A stretch of 64,000 nt of DNA from Mycobacterium mantenii (GCF_010731775.1 NZ_AP022590.1:1426001-1490000); one strand, 5' to 3'; positions 1 to 9,347 are shown, counted from the first letter of the stretch. Numbers and translations: made by a program. Notes: generated from the sequence alone by a model not told the origin.

Positions 1-622
1 ACCAGGAACCCTCGACTTTCGGGTTGGTGGTCACCGACAGCTGCCGCTCGGCGGCGGCCCGATCGGCGATCTTCTCGTCGAAGTGCGCCACGATCACCGT
101 GCCGACGCCGTAGGTGCCCCCGTCGCGCAACGACGCCTCCGACGTGGTGGTGAACGACACCTTGGTCTGGTTGGACGGCTTCAGCGTGGAGAACGACGAA
201 ACCTGCTTGGCCGCAATGCCACTGATGCCACTGCTGGTGACCGTCAAAGTGTAGGTGCGTCCGTAGCCCAGCGGGACCGTCGGCTTCCACACCGTGTTGT
301 CCGGCGTCATGACGCCCTCGATCGGCTTACCGCTCTCGTTGACCATGTCGACGCCCGTCAGGGTGCCATTGTCGGCCTTGACGGTGACCGGGGCGACCGG
401 ATCGACATCACGCGTGTCCGGGCCGGGAGTGATCGTTATTTGGGCTGGCCCAGCGGTTTTCGCGGACGCACCGCCGTGACTGCAGCGGCCACCCGGGCAG
501 TGCGGACCCGACGCGACGTAAATCGCGCCCACCGCGGCGACGATCGCGAACACCGCAAGCAAGAGTCGGCGAGGCCGGTTGAGGACCCGGCCGACGAGCT
601 GATCGCTGGTCTTGGACGTCAT
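1..622 (-). CDS. L,D-transpeptidase, N-terminal part (cut by window edge)
   Basis: From the ATG at 622 the protein has a short basic N-terminus, one hydrophobic segment (about residues 18-40, LLLAVFAIVAAVGAIYVA) and then two Ig-like domains typical of mycobacterial L,D-transpeptidases: ITITPG..DVDP..PVTV, the phrase PLGYGRTYTLT, and TYGVGTVIVAHFDEKI.DRAAAERQLSVTTNP. These enzymes make 3-3 cross-links in peptidoglycan outside the membrane. The catalytic YkuD domain with its SHGCxN motif would lie beyond base 1, so activity cannot be judged. The anchor looks like an uncleaved membrane segment; a GPHCPGG Cys follows it, but the lipobox is poor. Family call is firm; which Ldt paralogue it is remains open. 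Confidence 0.85.
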   Translation of the reverse strand, partial: MTSKTSDQLVGRVLNRPRRLLLAVFAIVAAVGAIYVASGPHCPGGRCSHGGASAKTAGPAQITITPGPDTRDVDPVAPVTVKADNGTLTGVDMVNESGKPIEGVMTPDNTVWKPTVPLGYGRTYTLTVTSSGISGIAAKQVSSFSTLKPSNQTKVSFTTTSEASLRDGGTYGVGTVIVAHFDEKIADRAAAERQLSVTTNPKVEGSW

Positions 623-679
623 GGAGCTGCCGAATCCCTGCTTTCTGTTTCTCGCAGGCGGGAACTTCTGCCCGGCGAA

Positions 680-724
680 GTCGATGTTGTAGATGTCGAT
701 GTTGTAGATGTCGATGTTGTAGAT
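680..724. repeat. Three perfect tandem copies of a 15-bp unit
   Basis: The unit GTCGATGTTGTAGAT occurs three times with no mismatch, between the start of the L,D-transpeptidase (622) and the next gene (807). It lies in the upstream region of the transpeptidase. Because 15 is a multiple of 3, a copy-number change would not shift any reading frame through it. Confidence 0.95.
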
Positions 725-806
725 GAGGTATCCCGCGACGTGCGGTTTCTAAACCGGCGGGCGTCACCCGGGCCGCCACCGGCGGTCGGCGAGAGATCAT
801 GGCGTC

Positions 807-1628
807 ATGGCCGATGAGGAACTCGACCGCCTCTATGAGGTACCGCCGAAGGAGTTCACCGCGGAACGCACCAGATTGGCCGCCGCGGCTAAGCAGCGCG
901 GCGATACCGCAGCCGCGAAGCGGATTTCCGCCGCCAACAAACCCACGACGGCGGCTTGGATAGTCAACCGGCTGGCACTCCGGCACACGGACACCCGGCA
1001 GCGGCTGGCGGATCTCGGTGAGCGGTTGCGCGACGCGCACGCGGCGATGGATGGCGGACGCATCCGAGACCTGTCAGCCGAGCAGCACAAGCTCATCGAC
1101 GAACTCACCCGTAAGGCGCTGCAGGAAGCCGACCTGACGCAACCGTCGGCCAGCGTGCGCGAGGATCTGACCAGCACTCTGCAGGCCGCCGTCGCCGACC
1201 CGCAGATCAGCCCGCGGCTGGGCAGGTTGACCCGGCCCGAGCAGTGGTCGGGTTTCGGCGCCTTCGGCGATGAGGAGCCGGAATCGGTGGATACCCCAAG
1301 CGCGCCGGTGAAGCGGCAGGGCACCCGGGCGCGGAAACCGCCCGCGGTACAGCCGGCGAAAGACAAGGTACGGGACCGACGACGAGAAACGCTCGGCGCG
1401 GCCGTCACCGCCGCCGAACGCGCCAAGGCGGAGGCCGACGACGCGTTGGCGGAGCGGCACGCTCAACGGGATGCCGCCCGGCGCCGGCGTGACGACGCGG
1501 CACGGGCGCTGCGGACCGCCGAGCGGGAGCTGAGCGGCGCCGACAAGCACTACGACAAGGCGCAGCAAGCGGCCCGGGACGCCGCGGACGTCCTGAAGGA
1601 AGCGAAGGCCCGGCTGAAGCGGGCGTGA
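807..1628 (+). CDS. Conserved hypothetical Ala/Arg-rich coiled-coil protein
   Basis: A 273-residue protein with no signal peptide or membrane segment. The N-terminal part (ELDRLYEVPPKEFTAERTRLAAAAK, then KPTTAAWIVNRLA) looks like a conserved actinobacterial family of unknown function. The C-terminal third (about residues 190-273) is a long charged helix rich in Ala, Arg, Glu and Asp, consistent with a coiled coil. It starts at ATG 807 and its stop overlaps an alternative GTG start of the next gene, so the two may be co-transcribed. I cannot assign a function. Confidence 0.75.
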   Translation: MADEELDRLYEVPPKEFTAERTRLAAAAKQRGDTAAAKRISAANKPTTAAWIVNRLALRHTDTRQRLADLGERLRDAHAAMDGGRIRDLSAEQHKLIDELTRKALQEADLTQPSASVREDLTSTLQAAVADPQISPRLGRLTRPEQWSGFGAFGDEEPESVDTPSAPVKRQGTRARKPPAVQPAKDKVRDRRRETLGAAVTAAERAKAEADDALAERHAQRDAARRRRDDAARALRTAERELSGADKHYDKAQQAARDAADVLKEAKARLKRA

Positions 1629-1690
1629 GTTCGTCGGTGCGTTTCCCCGAGCCGGGCCGGGGTATCAGCTCAGCCGTGACTTCTTTATGG

Positions 1691-3181
1691 ATGACCGAAC
1701 GATCCGAACAGCCTTGGGCGGCAAGCCCGCTTGACCAAGGCTCGGCGTCCGCCGATGTCATCGTCGTGGGCGCCGGCATCACCGGGCTGATGACGGCCGT
1801 GCTGCTGGCCCGCGCCGGCAAGGACGTGCTCGTGCTGGAGGCGCGCACGGTGGGGGCGTGCGCTACCGGAAACACCACCGCCAAAATCAGCCTGCTGCAG
1901 GGCAGCCAGCTCTCCAAGGTGCTGCCGCGGCACGGCAGGGATCTGGCGCGGGCGTACGTCGACGGCAACCGCGAAGGTCAGGAGTGGGTGCTGGGCCACT
2001 GCGAAGCGCACGGCGTGGCGGTGCAGCGCGAAGATGCATACACCTACGCCCAGTCGGTTCGGGGTGTCCCGTCGGCGCGCGCCGAGCTCGCGGCATGCCA
2101 GGCGGTCGGCCTGCCGGCGACGTGGGCCGACGATGCCGACGTGCCGTTCGCGTATCACGGCGGCGTGCGACTGGCCGACCAGGCGCAGTTCGACCCGATG
2201 TCGTTCCTCGACTCGCTGGTGGTCGAGCTGCTGGGGCGCGGCGGACGGCTGGTCGAGCACACCCGGGTGCGGCGGGTCTCCTGGCGCGGCAAGCAGGTGC
2301 GCGTGCATGTCAACGACGCCGCCCAACAGGATGTCGAACTTCAGGCCAATCAACTGGTGCTTGCCACCGGGATCCCGATCCTGGATCGCGGCGGCTACTT
2401 CGCGCGGGTGAAGCCGAGCCGGTCCTACTGCCTGGCCTTCAAGGTTCCCGGCAACATCACCCGGCCGATGATGATCTCGACCGACTCGCCGACCCGTTCG
2501 GTGCGGTACGCGCCGGTCGTGGACGGCGAGAGGCTGATCGTGGGCGGGGCCGGCCACACCGTGGGCCGCGAGAAGAGTCCATCCGAGGCGCTGGACGATC
2601 TGTCGACGTGGACGCGCAAGCACTACCCGGGTGCCGTGCAGACCCACTTCTGGTCGGCGCAGGACTACACGCCCATCGACCACCTGCCCTACGTGGGCCC
2701 CATCCTGCCGAACACCGAAAGTATCTTTGTCGCAACGGGTTTCAATAAGTGGGGGATGACCAACGGTCCGGCCGCGGCGTTGGCGCTGTCGAGCCGCATC
2801 CTGGGCGGCCGGATGGACTGGGCCCGCGCGTTCGCCAGCTGGCGTCCGCACGAGCTGACGGGCCTGACGACGGCCCTGCAGGCCAACCTCGAGGTCGGCT
2901 TCAACTTGACGAAGGGGTGGATCACGCCCGCGATGCGCATGCACCGCCGCAGCCCCGTCGACGGTGAAGGCGGCGTGGTGAGCGGCCCGCCGTGGCATCT
3001 GGAGGCCCGCTGCCACGTCGACGGGACCGAGCACCGCGTCTCACCGGTGTGCCCGCATTTGGGTGGCATCGTGAACTGGAACGACGCCGATCAGGCGTGG
3101 GAGTGTCCGCTGCACGGGTCGCGGTTCGCACCCGACGGGACCCTGCTGGAGGGCCCGGCCACTCGCGATCTCACCGCGTAG
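1691..3181 (+). CDS. FAD-dependent oxidoreductase with C-terminal Rieske domain
   Basis: An N-terminal DAO-type FAD domain opens with DVIVVGAGITGLMTAVLLARAG, followed by an Asn-Thr-Thr-Ala-Lys segment (NTTAKISLLQG) common in this family. The last 80 residues form a Rieske [2Fe-2S] domain with both ligand pairs, CPHLGG (C-x-H) and CPLHGSRF (C-x2-H). The layout matches the YhfW-like flavin/Rieske oxidoreductases; the substrate is unknown. The start is uncertain: ATG 1691 gives a natural N-terminus, GTG 1676 and GTG 1625 (overlapping the upstream stop) are in the same frame. Both cofactor sites look complete. Confidence 0.88.
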   Translation: MTERSEQPWAASPLDQGSASADVIVVGAGITGLMTAVLLARAGKDVLVLEARTVGACATGNTTAKISLLQGSQLSKVLPRHGRDLARAYVDGNREGQEWVLGHCEAHGVAVQREDAYTYAQSVRGVPSARAELAACQAVGLPATWADDADVPFAYHGGVRLADQAQFDPMSFLDSLVVELLGRGGRLVEHTRVRRVSWRGKQVRVHVNDAAQQDVELQANQLVLATGIPILDRGGYFARVKPSRSYCLAFKVPGNITRPMMISTDSPTRSVRYAPVVDGERLIVGGAGHTVGREKSPSEALDDLSTWTRKHYPGAVQTHFWSAQDYTPIDHLPYVGPILPNTESIFVATGFNKWGMTNGPAAALALSSRILGGRMDWARAFASWRPHELTGLTTALQANLEVGFNLTKGWITPAMRMHRRSPVDGEGGVVSGPPWHLEARCHVDGTEHRVSPVCPHLGGIVNWNDADQAWECPLHGSRFAPDGTLLEGPATRDLTA

Positions 3182-3194
3182 ACCGGCGCCGAAT

Positions 3195-4238
3195 TCATCC
3201 CACCTTTTGAAAGACGACCCAGCGCAACTCGATCGGCGAGTCGTCACGTTCGACGTCGAACACGTCGAGGCCGCCGGCCCATCCTTCGAACCAGCCGGTG
3301 GGCGGCCACGCGTCCGAGGGGAGGTGCGCCTTCTCGTACTCGTAGGCGGAATCATCGGCGATCGGCTCGAGAGGCAGACCGGCCGCCGCCGCGGTCAGCT
3401 CGTCGCGCGTGAAGATCATGCTGTTGCACTGCTGACTGAGTTGCACCGCCACGTCGTCGGGAACGTAGCCGTCGCGGGCCAGGAAGGTGTTGAACACCAG
3501 ACGCCCGCCTGGGGCCAGGCAATCGGTGGCGAGTTCGAACAAGCCGCGTAACTCGTGCGGCGTGCGGAAGTCGGACACCACCTCCGAGACCACCATCAGC
3601 TGATACTGATCGCGCACGCCCTCCATCGCCGTGAAGACGTCGCTCTGAATGACGTTCACGCTCAACGATTCACCGGCGGCTTCGACAACAATCACCTCGG
3701 CGAACTTCGCGGTCATCTCGACCGCGTCGACCGGGTGTCCGCGCCGGGCCAGGGCCAGCGCGTTACGCCCGGTTCCGGCGCCGACGTCCAGCACCCGATA
3801 GGTCGTCGGGTCGGCCGCCTCGGCCGCCAGGGCCAGCACGCGCGCGTCGGGCTCGGTGCCGAACAGCGGCGGCGGGCGGATGGCCAACCACTGGTCGTAG
3901 TCGGCCTCGACCGTGCGCCAATCGGCTTGGACGCGGAAATTCACGTCGGTCCCGAATGGAGCCTGATACGAGATGAGGACCTCGGAACGGGGGGAGGCCT
4001 TGAAGGCTTTCGCCAACTCGGCTTGCAACGCGGCCCGCAGCTGTGCGGACTGTTCGGGGGGGCACCAGACGCCCAGGGTGGCGCAGACGTTGTTGCACAG
4101 CTGGACGTACTCGTCGATCAGGCCCGGCACCGCCGGCACCCTGATGTGGCCCTCGGCCGACAATCGCCGATACATCCGCCTGATCAACGCCTCGCGCAGC
4201 ATCGACGGGTCGAACGACCTATTCGGCGGATCCTGCAC
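3195..4238 (-). CDS. SAM-dependent class I methyltransferase
   Basis: 347 residues with a classical SAM motif I, VLDVGAGTGRNALALARRGH, followed by the acidic strand end VDAVE. The N-terminal 130 residues are a family-specific cap (YVQLCNNVCATLGVWCPPEQ). The GTG start at 4238 is preceded by AAAAGG at good spacing. It converges on the oxidoreductase gene with 13 bp between stops. The methyl acceptor cannot be told from the sequence; a small molecule is likeliest. Downstream of, and on the same strand as, the glycosyltransferase. Confidence 0.85.
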   Translation of the reverse strand: MQDPPNRSFDPSMLREALIRRMYRRLSAEGHIRVPAVPGLIDEYVQLCNNVCATLGVWCPPEQSAQLRAALQAELAKAFKASPRSEVLISYQAPFGTDVNFRVQADWRTVEADYDQWLAIRPPPLFGTEPDARVLALAAEAADPTTYRVLDVGAGTGRNALALARRGHPVDAVEMTAKFAEVIVVEAAGESLSVNVIQSDVFTAMEGVRDQYQLMVVSEVVSDFRTPHELRGLFELATDCLAPGGRLVFNTFLARDGYVPDDVAVQLSQQCNSMIFTRDELTAAAAGLPLEPIADDSAYEYEKAHLPSDAWPPTGWFEGWAGGLDVFDVERDDSPIELRWVVFQKVG

Positions 4239-4299
4239 CAGAACCTTTTACACGACCGGCCGGCTTTGCACCACCGCTCAGCCGAACGGGCGGATCCGG

Positions 4300-5472
4300 C
4301 TACGCCGGCCGGGCGGCGCCCTCGAGAAGATCGGCCGCCGCGGCGACGCTTTCGCTGGACGTGGTCATCCGGGCGGCGACCTCCCGGGCTCTGCTCAGGT
4401 GGTGCGCAGAACGCACCGAGCGCAGGTCCGCAACCAGCGAATCCAGGGTGGAGGCCGAGAACGCCCGCCCCGCGCCGACTTCCAGCCTGCTGACCGCCTC
4501 GGCCCAGATCGGTTGATCGAGCCAGAGCCAGAGAATCAACATGGGCACGCCGGCCCGCATGCCCGCCGCGGTGGTTCCGGCACCGCCGTGGTGCACGATC
4601 GCACGGCAGGCCGGAAAGACGGCGGCGTGATTCACCGCCTCCACGACCTTGACGTGGCCGGCCGGCGGGATGTGGGTGAAATCGTTTGGGCCGCTGCAAA
4701 TCAACGCCCGCTCGCCTATTTGCGCGCAGGCCGCGCTGATCACGGCGACGGTCTCGGCGGGGGAGGTGATGGGCGTACTGCCGAATCCGAAGTAGATGGG
4801 CGGCGTCCCCTCGGCTATCCAGGACAGCACCTCGTCGTCGGCATCGGTCGGCGTTCCCAGGGTCAGGGAACCGACGAAGGGCCGTCGGCACCCCGACTCG
4901 GCCCATTGCTGTGCCAGTTCGGGTGCGCACAGCTCGTCGTAGGCCTGAATCTCGAGCGCCGGTCGGGTCGACGACCCGGCGCCGTCGGGCAGACCGAGCA
5001 CCCGGCGCTGCACCCGTTCGGCCGCGCTGGTGACGTCTGACTGCAGCCGTCCGAGTTCCAGGACGCCGGCGGGAAAGAAGTGCAGCGCGGCCAACGGTAT
5101 GCTCAAGCGCTCGGCGACGTTGGCGGCGAGCCGCTGCTCGTTCATCCCGGCCACCAGCAGATCGGCACCCTCCGCCAGCGAAGTCAGCGTCTCGCTCTTA
5201 CCGGTCCACACCGTGGTGACCCGCTCGATGAGTTGCGGCAACGCGCTCATCGGGTTCTGCACGTTGCGGACGAAGCTGGTCGCCATGGTGATCTGCTCGC
5301 GACTGTCGGGTCCGTAAGCGACCGCCGCGACTCCCGCGGACTCGGCCACAGCAAGCTTGTCGGGCGGCACCGCGACGACGACGTCGTGTGCTCGGCCGTG
5401 CAACTCACGTGCGACGGCGACGCAGGGCTCGACGTCGCCTCGGCTGCCGTAGGCGGCCAGCACAATTTTCAT
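4300..5472 (-). CDS. GT1-family glycosyltransferase (UGT/MGT type)
   Basis: 390 residues. It starts MKIVLAAYGSRGDVEPCVAVA, the signature N-terminus of actinobacterial GT-B glycosyltransferases such as Rv1524 and Rv1526c and those decorating glycopeptidolipids and macrolides. The C-terminal nucleotide-sugar site is intact (PAGHVKVVEAVNHAAVFP, then HHGGAGTTAAGMRAGVPMLI). Upstream of ATG 5472 is a GAGGT ribosome site. The acceptor is unknown: no mycosyl-lipid or polyketide genes lie beside it, so an assignment to glycopeptidolipid synthesis would be unsupported. Confidence 0.88.
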   Translation of the reverse strand: MKIVLAAYGSRGDVEPCVAVARELHGRAHDVVVAVPPDKLAVAESAGVAAVAYGPDSREQITMATSFVRNVQNPMSALPQLIERVTTVWTGKSETLTSLAEGADLLVAGMNEQRLAANVAERLSIPLAALHFFPAGVLELGRLQSDVTSAAERVQRRVLGLPDGAGSSTRPALEIQAYDELCAPELAQQWAESGCRRPFVGSLTLGTPTDADDEVLSWIAEGTPPIYFGFGSTPITSPAETVAVISAACAQIGERALICSGPNDFTHIPPAGHVKVVEAVNHAAVFPACRAIVHHGGAGTTAAGMRAGVPMLILWLWLDQPIWAEAVSRLEVGAGRAFSASTLDSLVADLRSVRSAHHLSRAREVAARMTTSSESVAAAADLLEGAARPA

Positions 5473-5927
5473 TCAACAGACCTCACTCGCGGGGACGCCA
5501 CAAATCCAAGCAGAATCGAAGCCGCCAGACCCGCCGGGCGCGCGCCGCCTCGTTGACCATGGTGTTATCGGTCGCCTGACCTGCAAACACCGGCCGTCGG
5601 GCGGTTCCACGTCCCGCTGAGGCGCGGCTGAGAGTGATTTGCGCAAACCGAGCCCAACCCTTGTGAGGTCTCGTCGTCATGTGCAGGTAACCTAGCGATA
5701 ACCTACGGCAACAATTTCGCTGTATTCGTTAACGTGGAGGAACCTGCAAACTTGTGAGGCCGGTCCGCTAACACCGGGAACGGTCTCATTTGGCCGTGTT
5801 GGTTCGGGGTGCCGTTAGCAGCGGAGGGAAAGCGATTTGTTTGCTGCTCGGGTGGCTATCCACATACGACACGCATCGCGGCCAGTCGATGCGCCCGTGG
5901 CCATGTTATTGATCGGAAGGAAGCGAC
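5473..5927. promoter_or_regulatory. 455-bp divergent intergenic region before the PPE gene
   Basis: No convincing gene. The stretch separates the leftward glycosyltransferase from the rightward PPE gene, so it should hold promoters for both. It is more AT-rich than its surroundings around 5690-5740. A perfect 10-bp palindrome TTTGCGCAAA lies at 5638-5647. The PPE gene has a clear ribosome site, GGAAGGAAGCG, just before ATG 5928. Confidence 0.5.
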
Positions 5928-7316
5928 ATGGACTTCGCAGTACTACCGCCGGAGGTTAACTCCGCGCGGATGTACGCCGGTCCAGGGTCGGGACCGATGC
6001 TGGCCGCCGCGATGGCCTGGGACGAATTGGCCGCCGCGCTGCAATCGACGGCGAACTCGTACCAGGCCGAGATCACGGCCCTGACCTCCGGTCCGTGGGT
6101 TGGCCCGTCGGCGGAGTCCATGGTCGCAGCGATCACCCCCTATCTGGAGTGGATGAGGGCCACCGGCGCCCAGGCCGAGGAAACCGCCAACCAGGCCAGG
6201 ACCGCCGCCTTCGCCTACGAGACTGCGTTCGCCGAGACGGTGCCGCCCCCGGTTGTCACGGCCAACCGCGTCCTGCTGGCGAACCTGGTTGCGACCAACA
6301 TCCTCGGCCAGAACACACCGGCGATCGCCACCACCGAGACGGAGTATGCCGAGATGTGGGCGCGCGACACTGCGGCCATGTTCGGCTACGCGGGTACTAC
6401 GGCGTCGGCCACGCGGTTGACACCGTTCGCCCAACCCGACCCGACGACCAACTCCGATGTCGCGCAGTCCGAAGCGGTGACCCAGGCCACCGGGACCGCC
6501 GCCGGGACCGCACGCAATGCGGTGACCCAACAGTCGTTCTCCGCGATACCCAACCTGCTGGGCAACATTTCGGCAGCGCCGAATCTCGGCGCCGCGGCCA
6601 CCCCTGCGTCTGCGACGGACGTGCTGGGCCTGGGGAGCGATCTCGTCACCTTCTTCCTTGACGCGCCTGCCAGCGTGGCCGGGCTCAGCATCGACACGCC
6701 GGGTACGTTGATTGCTCTCCCCTTCGACGTGGCCGGAGCGCTGACCGGTTTCCACACCGACGACATCGTCAGTGGCTGGGCCGGAGTGCAGTCCTGGCCG
6801 GGCACCGGCGCCGTGCCACCGACGCCATTTCCGGTGATCACGAACCCGGCGGGCGGATTCGGAACGTTGGCGTCGGCGGGCCTGGGCCAGGCGAATACGG
6901 TCGGCAGCCTGTCAGTCCCGCCGGGCTGGGCTGCGGCCGCCCCCGCGATTCGCCCCGCCGCCCTGGTTCTTCCGACCACGCCCGCCGCCGCCGCGGCGGA
7001 GGCCGCCGCCGCGGCCGCTCCCGGCGGCGCGGGGAGCTTGTTCGGCGAGATGGCCGTGGCCAGCATGGCCGGGCGCGCCATGGCCGGGACGGGCGGCGCC
7101 CTGGGCCGCGAGCGGGCGCGGGCCGGCGAGATCGAGAAGGCGACGCGCGAGGCACCGAAGGAGCCGACGACCGGCCAGACACCGCCGCAGGTTCTGGCGG
7201 GGGGACCGATCACGAGCATCGCCGCCGAACTACGCGAACTGGCGTCGCTGCGCGACGCGGGGATCTTGACGCAGCAGGAATTCGAAGAGCAGAAAAAGCG
7301 ACTGCTGCCAAGCTGA
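5928..7316 (+). CDS. PPE family protein, SVP subgroup, with C-terminal SHOCT segment
   Basis: 462 residues. The PPE domain (about 1-165) starts MDFAVLPPEVNSARMY with the Pro-Pro-Glu at positions 7-9, and keeps the W57-x-G turn. The SVP motif (GSLSVPPGW) is at about 326-334. An Ala/Gly-rich linker leads to a final segment (about 430-461) reading LRELASLRDAGILTQQEFEEQKKRLL, which fits the SHOCT domain consensus. PPE proteins are usually exported by ESX-5 with a PE partner; no PE gene is adjacent here, so the partner must be encoded elsewhere or be unnecessary. The SHOCT tail is the unusual part. Confidence 0.93.
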   Translation: MDFAVLPPEVNSARMYAGPGSGPMLAAAMAWDELAAALQSTANSYQAEITALTSGPWVGPSAESMVAAITPYLEWMRATGAQAEETANQARTAAFAYETAFAETVPPPVVTANRVLLANLVATNILGQNTPAIATTETEYAEMWARDTAAMFGYAGTTASATRLTPFAQPDPTTNSDVAQSEAVTQATGTAAGTARNAVTQQSFSAIPNLLGNISAAPNLGAAATPASATDVLGLGSDLVTFFLDAPASVAGLSIDTPGTLIALPFDVAGALTGFHTDDIVSGWAGVQSWPGTGAVPPTPFPVITNPAGGFGTLASAGLGQANTVGSLSVPPGWAAAAPAIRPAALVLPTTPAAAAAEAAAAAAPGGAGSLFGEMAVASMAGRAMAGTGGALGRERARAGEIEKATREAPKEPTTGQTPPQVLAGGPITSIAAELRELASLRDAGILTQQEFEEQKKRLLPS

Positions 7317-7450
7317 TCCGGGCCGAGGTGCTGCGCGTCCGTCGACAGATGCGCGCGAACGAGAGAGTTCACGGTTTTCGCGGGGCGACGGTGCCCTGCG
7401 GGTGCTACCGTTTGCTGGCCATTGGACCGTCGACGGGATGTTCCTCGCAC

Positions 7451-8227
7451 ATGCTCATGTTCCGGCCGTCTCCCGCAGCCCGCGTCACCGCGGCTGCCGC
7501 ATGCATCGGCCTGGCCGGCGTGCCATTGGTCGCGGCCTGCGATTGGGCGCCATCGGCAACGACGGCCGCTACCACCTCATTGACCACAATCGTTGCGGCG
7601 CAAGATAATCCGTTGCCCGCGCGGGGGGCCGATCCCGCCGCAACGACCGCCCCCGGCGTGTACGGAGATCCCGCCGCCGCGGCCAAGTATTGGGCGGCGC
7701 AGTCGCTCGAGGACAATTGCGGACTCGTGTCGATCGCCGACGTGGTGGGCGAGATCACCGGACACGCACCGACCGAACGGCAGATGCTGGACCTTGCGGA
7801 GTCGACGCCGTCGGGGGCCAATCCCGGTCCGATCTACGCGCCGCGCAACGACTCGAGCCACTCCGGCCCCGATAGCGGGATCTCGATGTCCGACCTGGTC
7901 ATCCTCCTCGACCACTTCGGCATCAAATCTGAGATGACCTCCGCATCCGACCGGGATGAGAACGGGTTGCCCGCCCTCGAGCACTCCCTGGCGAAGGATC
8001 GCAAGATCATCGCCTTCGTCAATTCCTCGGTGATCTTGAACGCCGACGACCAGCGCACCAAGGCCGACCATTTCCTGGTCGTGACGGGCATCGACACCGG
8101 CAAAGCGATCGTTCATCTGAACGACCCCGGCATCGACCACGCCGACGAACAGGTCGGCTTCGCCAGGTTCGTGACGGCCTGGCAGACCAGCGATCAATCG
8201 GTCATCGTAACCGCGGCGCCCAGCTGA
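7451..8227 (+). CDS. C39-like papain-fold lipoprotein
   Basis: From ATG 7451 the protein is 258 residues with a signal peptide ending in a lipobox (VPLVAAC, lipid Cys at 30). A Thr/Ala/Pro linker leads to a domain with the features of peptidase C39-like proteins: catalytic-type DNCG (Cys about 90, with SIADVVGEITG after it), then DHFLVVTGID (His about 207) and HLNDPG (Asn/Asp about 224-225). It would sit on the outer face of the membrane. The frame is open further upstream, but the earlier 41 codons carry no signal sequence. No substrate can be inferred and no bacteriocin or transporter gene is nearby. Confidence 0.75.
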   Translation: MLMFRPSPAARVTAAAACIGLAGVPLVAACDWAPSATTAATTSLTTIVAAQDNPLPARGADPAATTAPGVYGDPAAAAKYWAAQSLEDNCGLVSIADVVGEITGHAPTERQMLDLAESTPSGANPGPIYAPRNDSSHSGPDSGISMSDLVILLDHFGIKSEMTSASDRDENGLPALEHSLAKDRKIIAFVNSSVILNADDQRTKADHFLVVTGIDTGKAIVHLNDPGIDHADEQVGFARFVTAWQTSDQSVIVTAAPS

Positions 8228-8289
8228 TCACTGTTCACGCCAAGCGATTTCGGGCAAAGTGTGCGGTAATACTTCAATGAAGGCGCCTC

Positions 8290-9132
8290 ATGGACAACTC
8301 GACCGCCCAGACTTCTGACGCCGTACCGATGCGGGTTCAGGCGTTGCTTCGCTATCCGGTGAAATCGATGCTCGGCGAAACCCTCGATCGCCTGCTGGTC
8401 GACGAGCGCGGTGCCGAGGGCGACCGGCGGCTGGCGCTGATCGACGGTGAAACCGGGCACGTGGCCAGCGCCAAGAATCCCCGGCTATGGCGTGAATTGC
8501 TGACGTGCACGGCACGTGCTGATGCCAAGGGTGTGCGGATCAGCCTGCCCGATGGGACTGACGTGGCCGCCGACGATCCCGGTATCGACGAGCTGATCTC
8601 CCGGCTGACGGGGCGGCGGGTCCGGCTGGTCACCCGGCGCCCGGACGGCGCGACGCTGGTGCGCCCCGATCCGGAGCAACTGCTCGAACTCGGTCTCGAC
8701 GCCGAGGTCGGTGGCCGCATTCTGCGTATCGCCGCGGCCACCCCGGGCGAGTCGTTCACCGACGAAGCTCCGTTGCATGCGATCACCACGGCCACCCTCG
8801 AGCACATCGGTGTCGAGGCCCTGCGCTACCGGCCGAATCTGGTGATCACGACGCCGGCGGACTACCCGCCGTATGCCGAAAACGAGTGGGTGGGAGGAGA
8901 AATCGTCATCGGTGAGGCGCGGCTGCGCGTCCTCACGGCCACGTCGCGCTGCGTGGTTCCCACGCTGGAGCACGGACCGCTGCCGCGAGCTCCGCAGGCT
9001 CTTCGCATACCCGCAGCCGAAAACCGTTTGGACACAGGGGGTCACGGCGCACAGCCGTGCGCGGGCGCCTACCTCGCGGTGGTGACCAAGGGTGTCATCC
9101 GCGTCGGCGACCAGGTCACCGTCAGGCCGTAA
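8290..9132 (+). CDS. MOSC domain protein with N-terminal beta-barrel domain
   Basis: 280 residues. The N-terminal domain begins VQALLRYPVKSMLGE, the standard opening of the MOSC_N family, and the C-terminal half carries the MOSC core with the conserved Cys in TSRCVVPT, which in related enzymes (mARC, YcbX) binds the molybdenum cofactor. Members of the family reduce N-hydroxylated compounds or carry sulfur. The cofactor-binding Cys is present, so it is probably active. It stands as a single gene between two unrelated ones. Confidence 0.88.
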   Translation: MDNSTAQTSDAVPMRVQALLRYPVKSMLGETLDRLLVDERGAEGDRRLALIDGETGHVASAKNPRLWRELLTCTARADAKGVRISLPDGTDVAADDPGIDELISRLTGRRVRLVTRRPDGATLVRPDPEQLLELGLDAEVGGRILRIAAATPGESFTDEAPLHAITTATLEHIGVEALRYRPNLVITTPADYPPYAENEWVGGEIVIGEARLRVLTATSRCVVPTLEHGPLPRAPQALRIPAAENRLDTGGHGAQPCAGAYLAVVTKGVIRVGDQVTVRP

Positions 9133-9347
9133 ACGGTTATGCCCCAGCAGGATCGGCCACGCAGGCACTTCGCCATCCTCGGCAGCGATGGTCACGAACC
9201 ACCCCGCCCAGTCCTTCTCCGGATTCTCCTGCGGCGCCTGCGCGGCATCATCGACCATGCCTTTGGCTATGCCTACTGCCGGGCAAACGTAATCAGGAAG
9301 TGCGGTGGACGGTTTCGGCAGGTTAGCCGGTCGCCGCGCGGCGCAGG

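Noticed and set aside
4300..5472. Glycopeptidolipid biosynthesis assignment for the glycosyltransferase
   Set aside because: The family fits, but none of the mps, fadE5, gap or other rtf-type neighbours are present.
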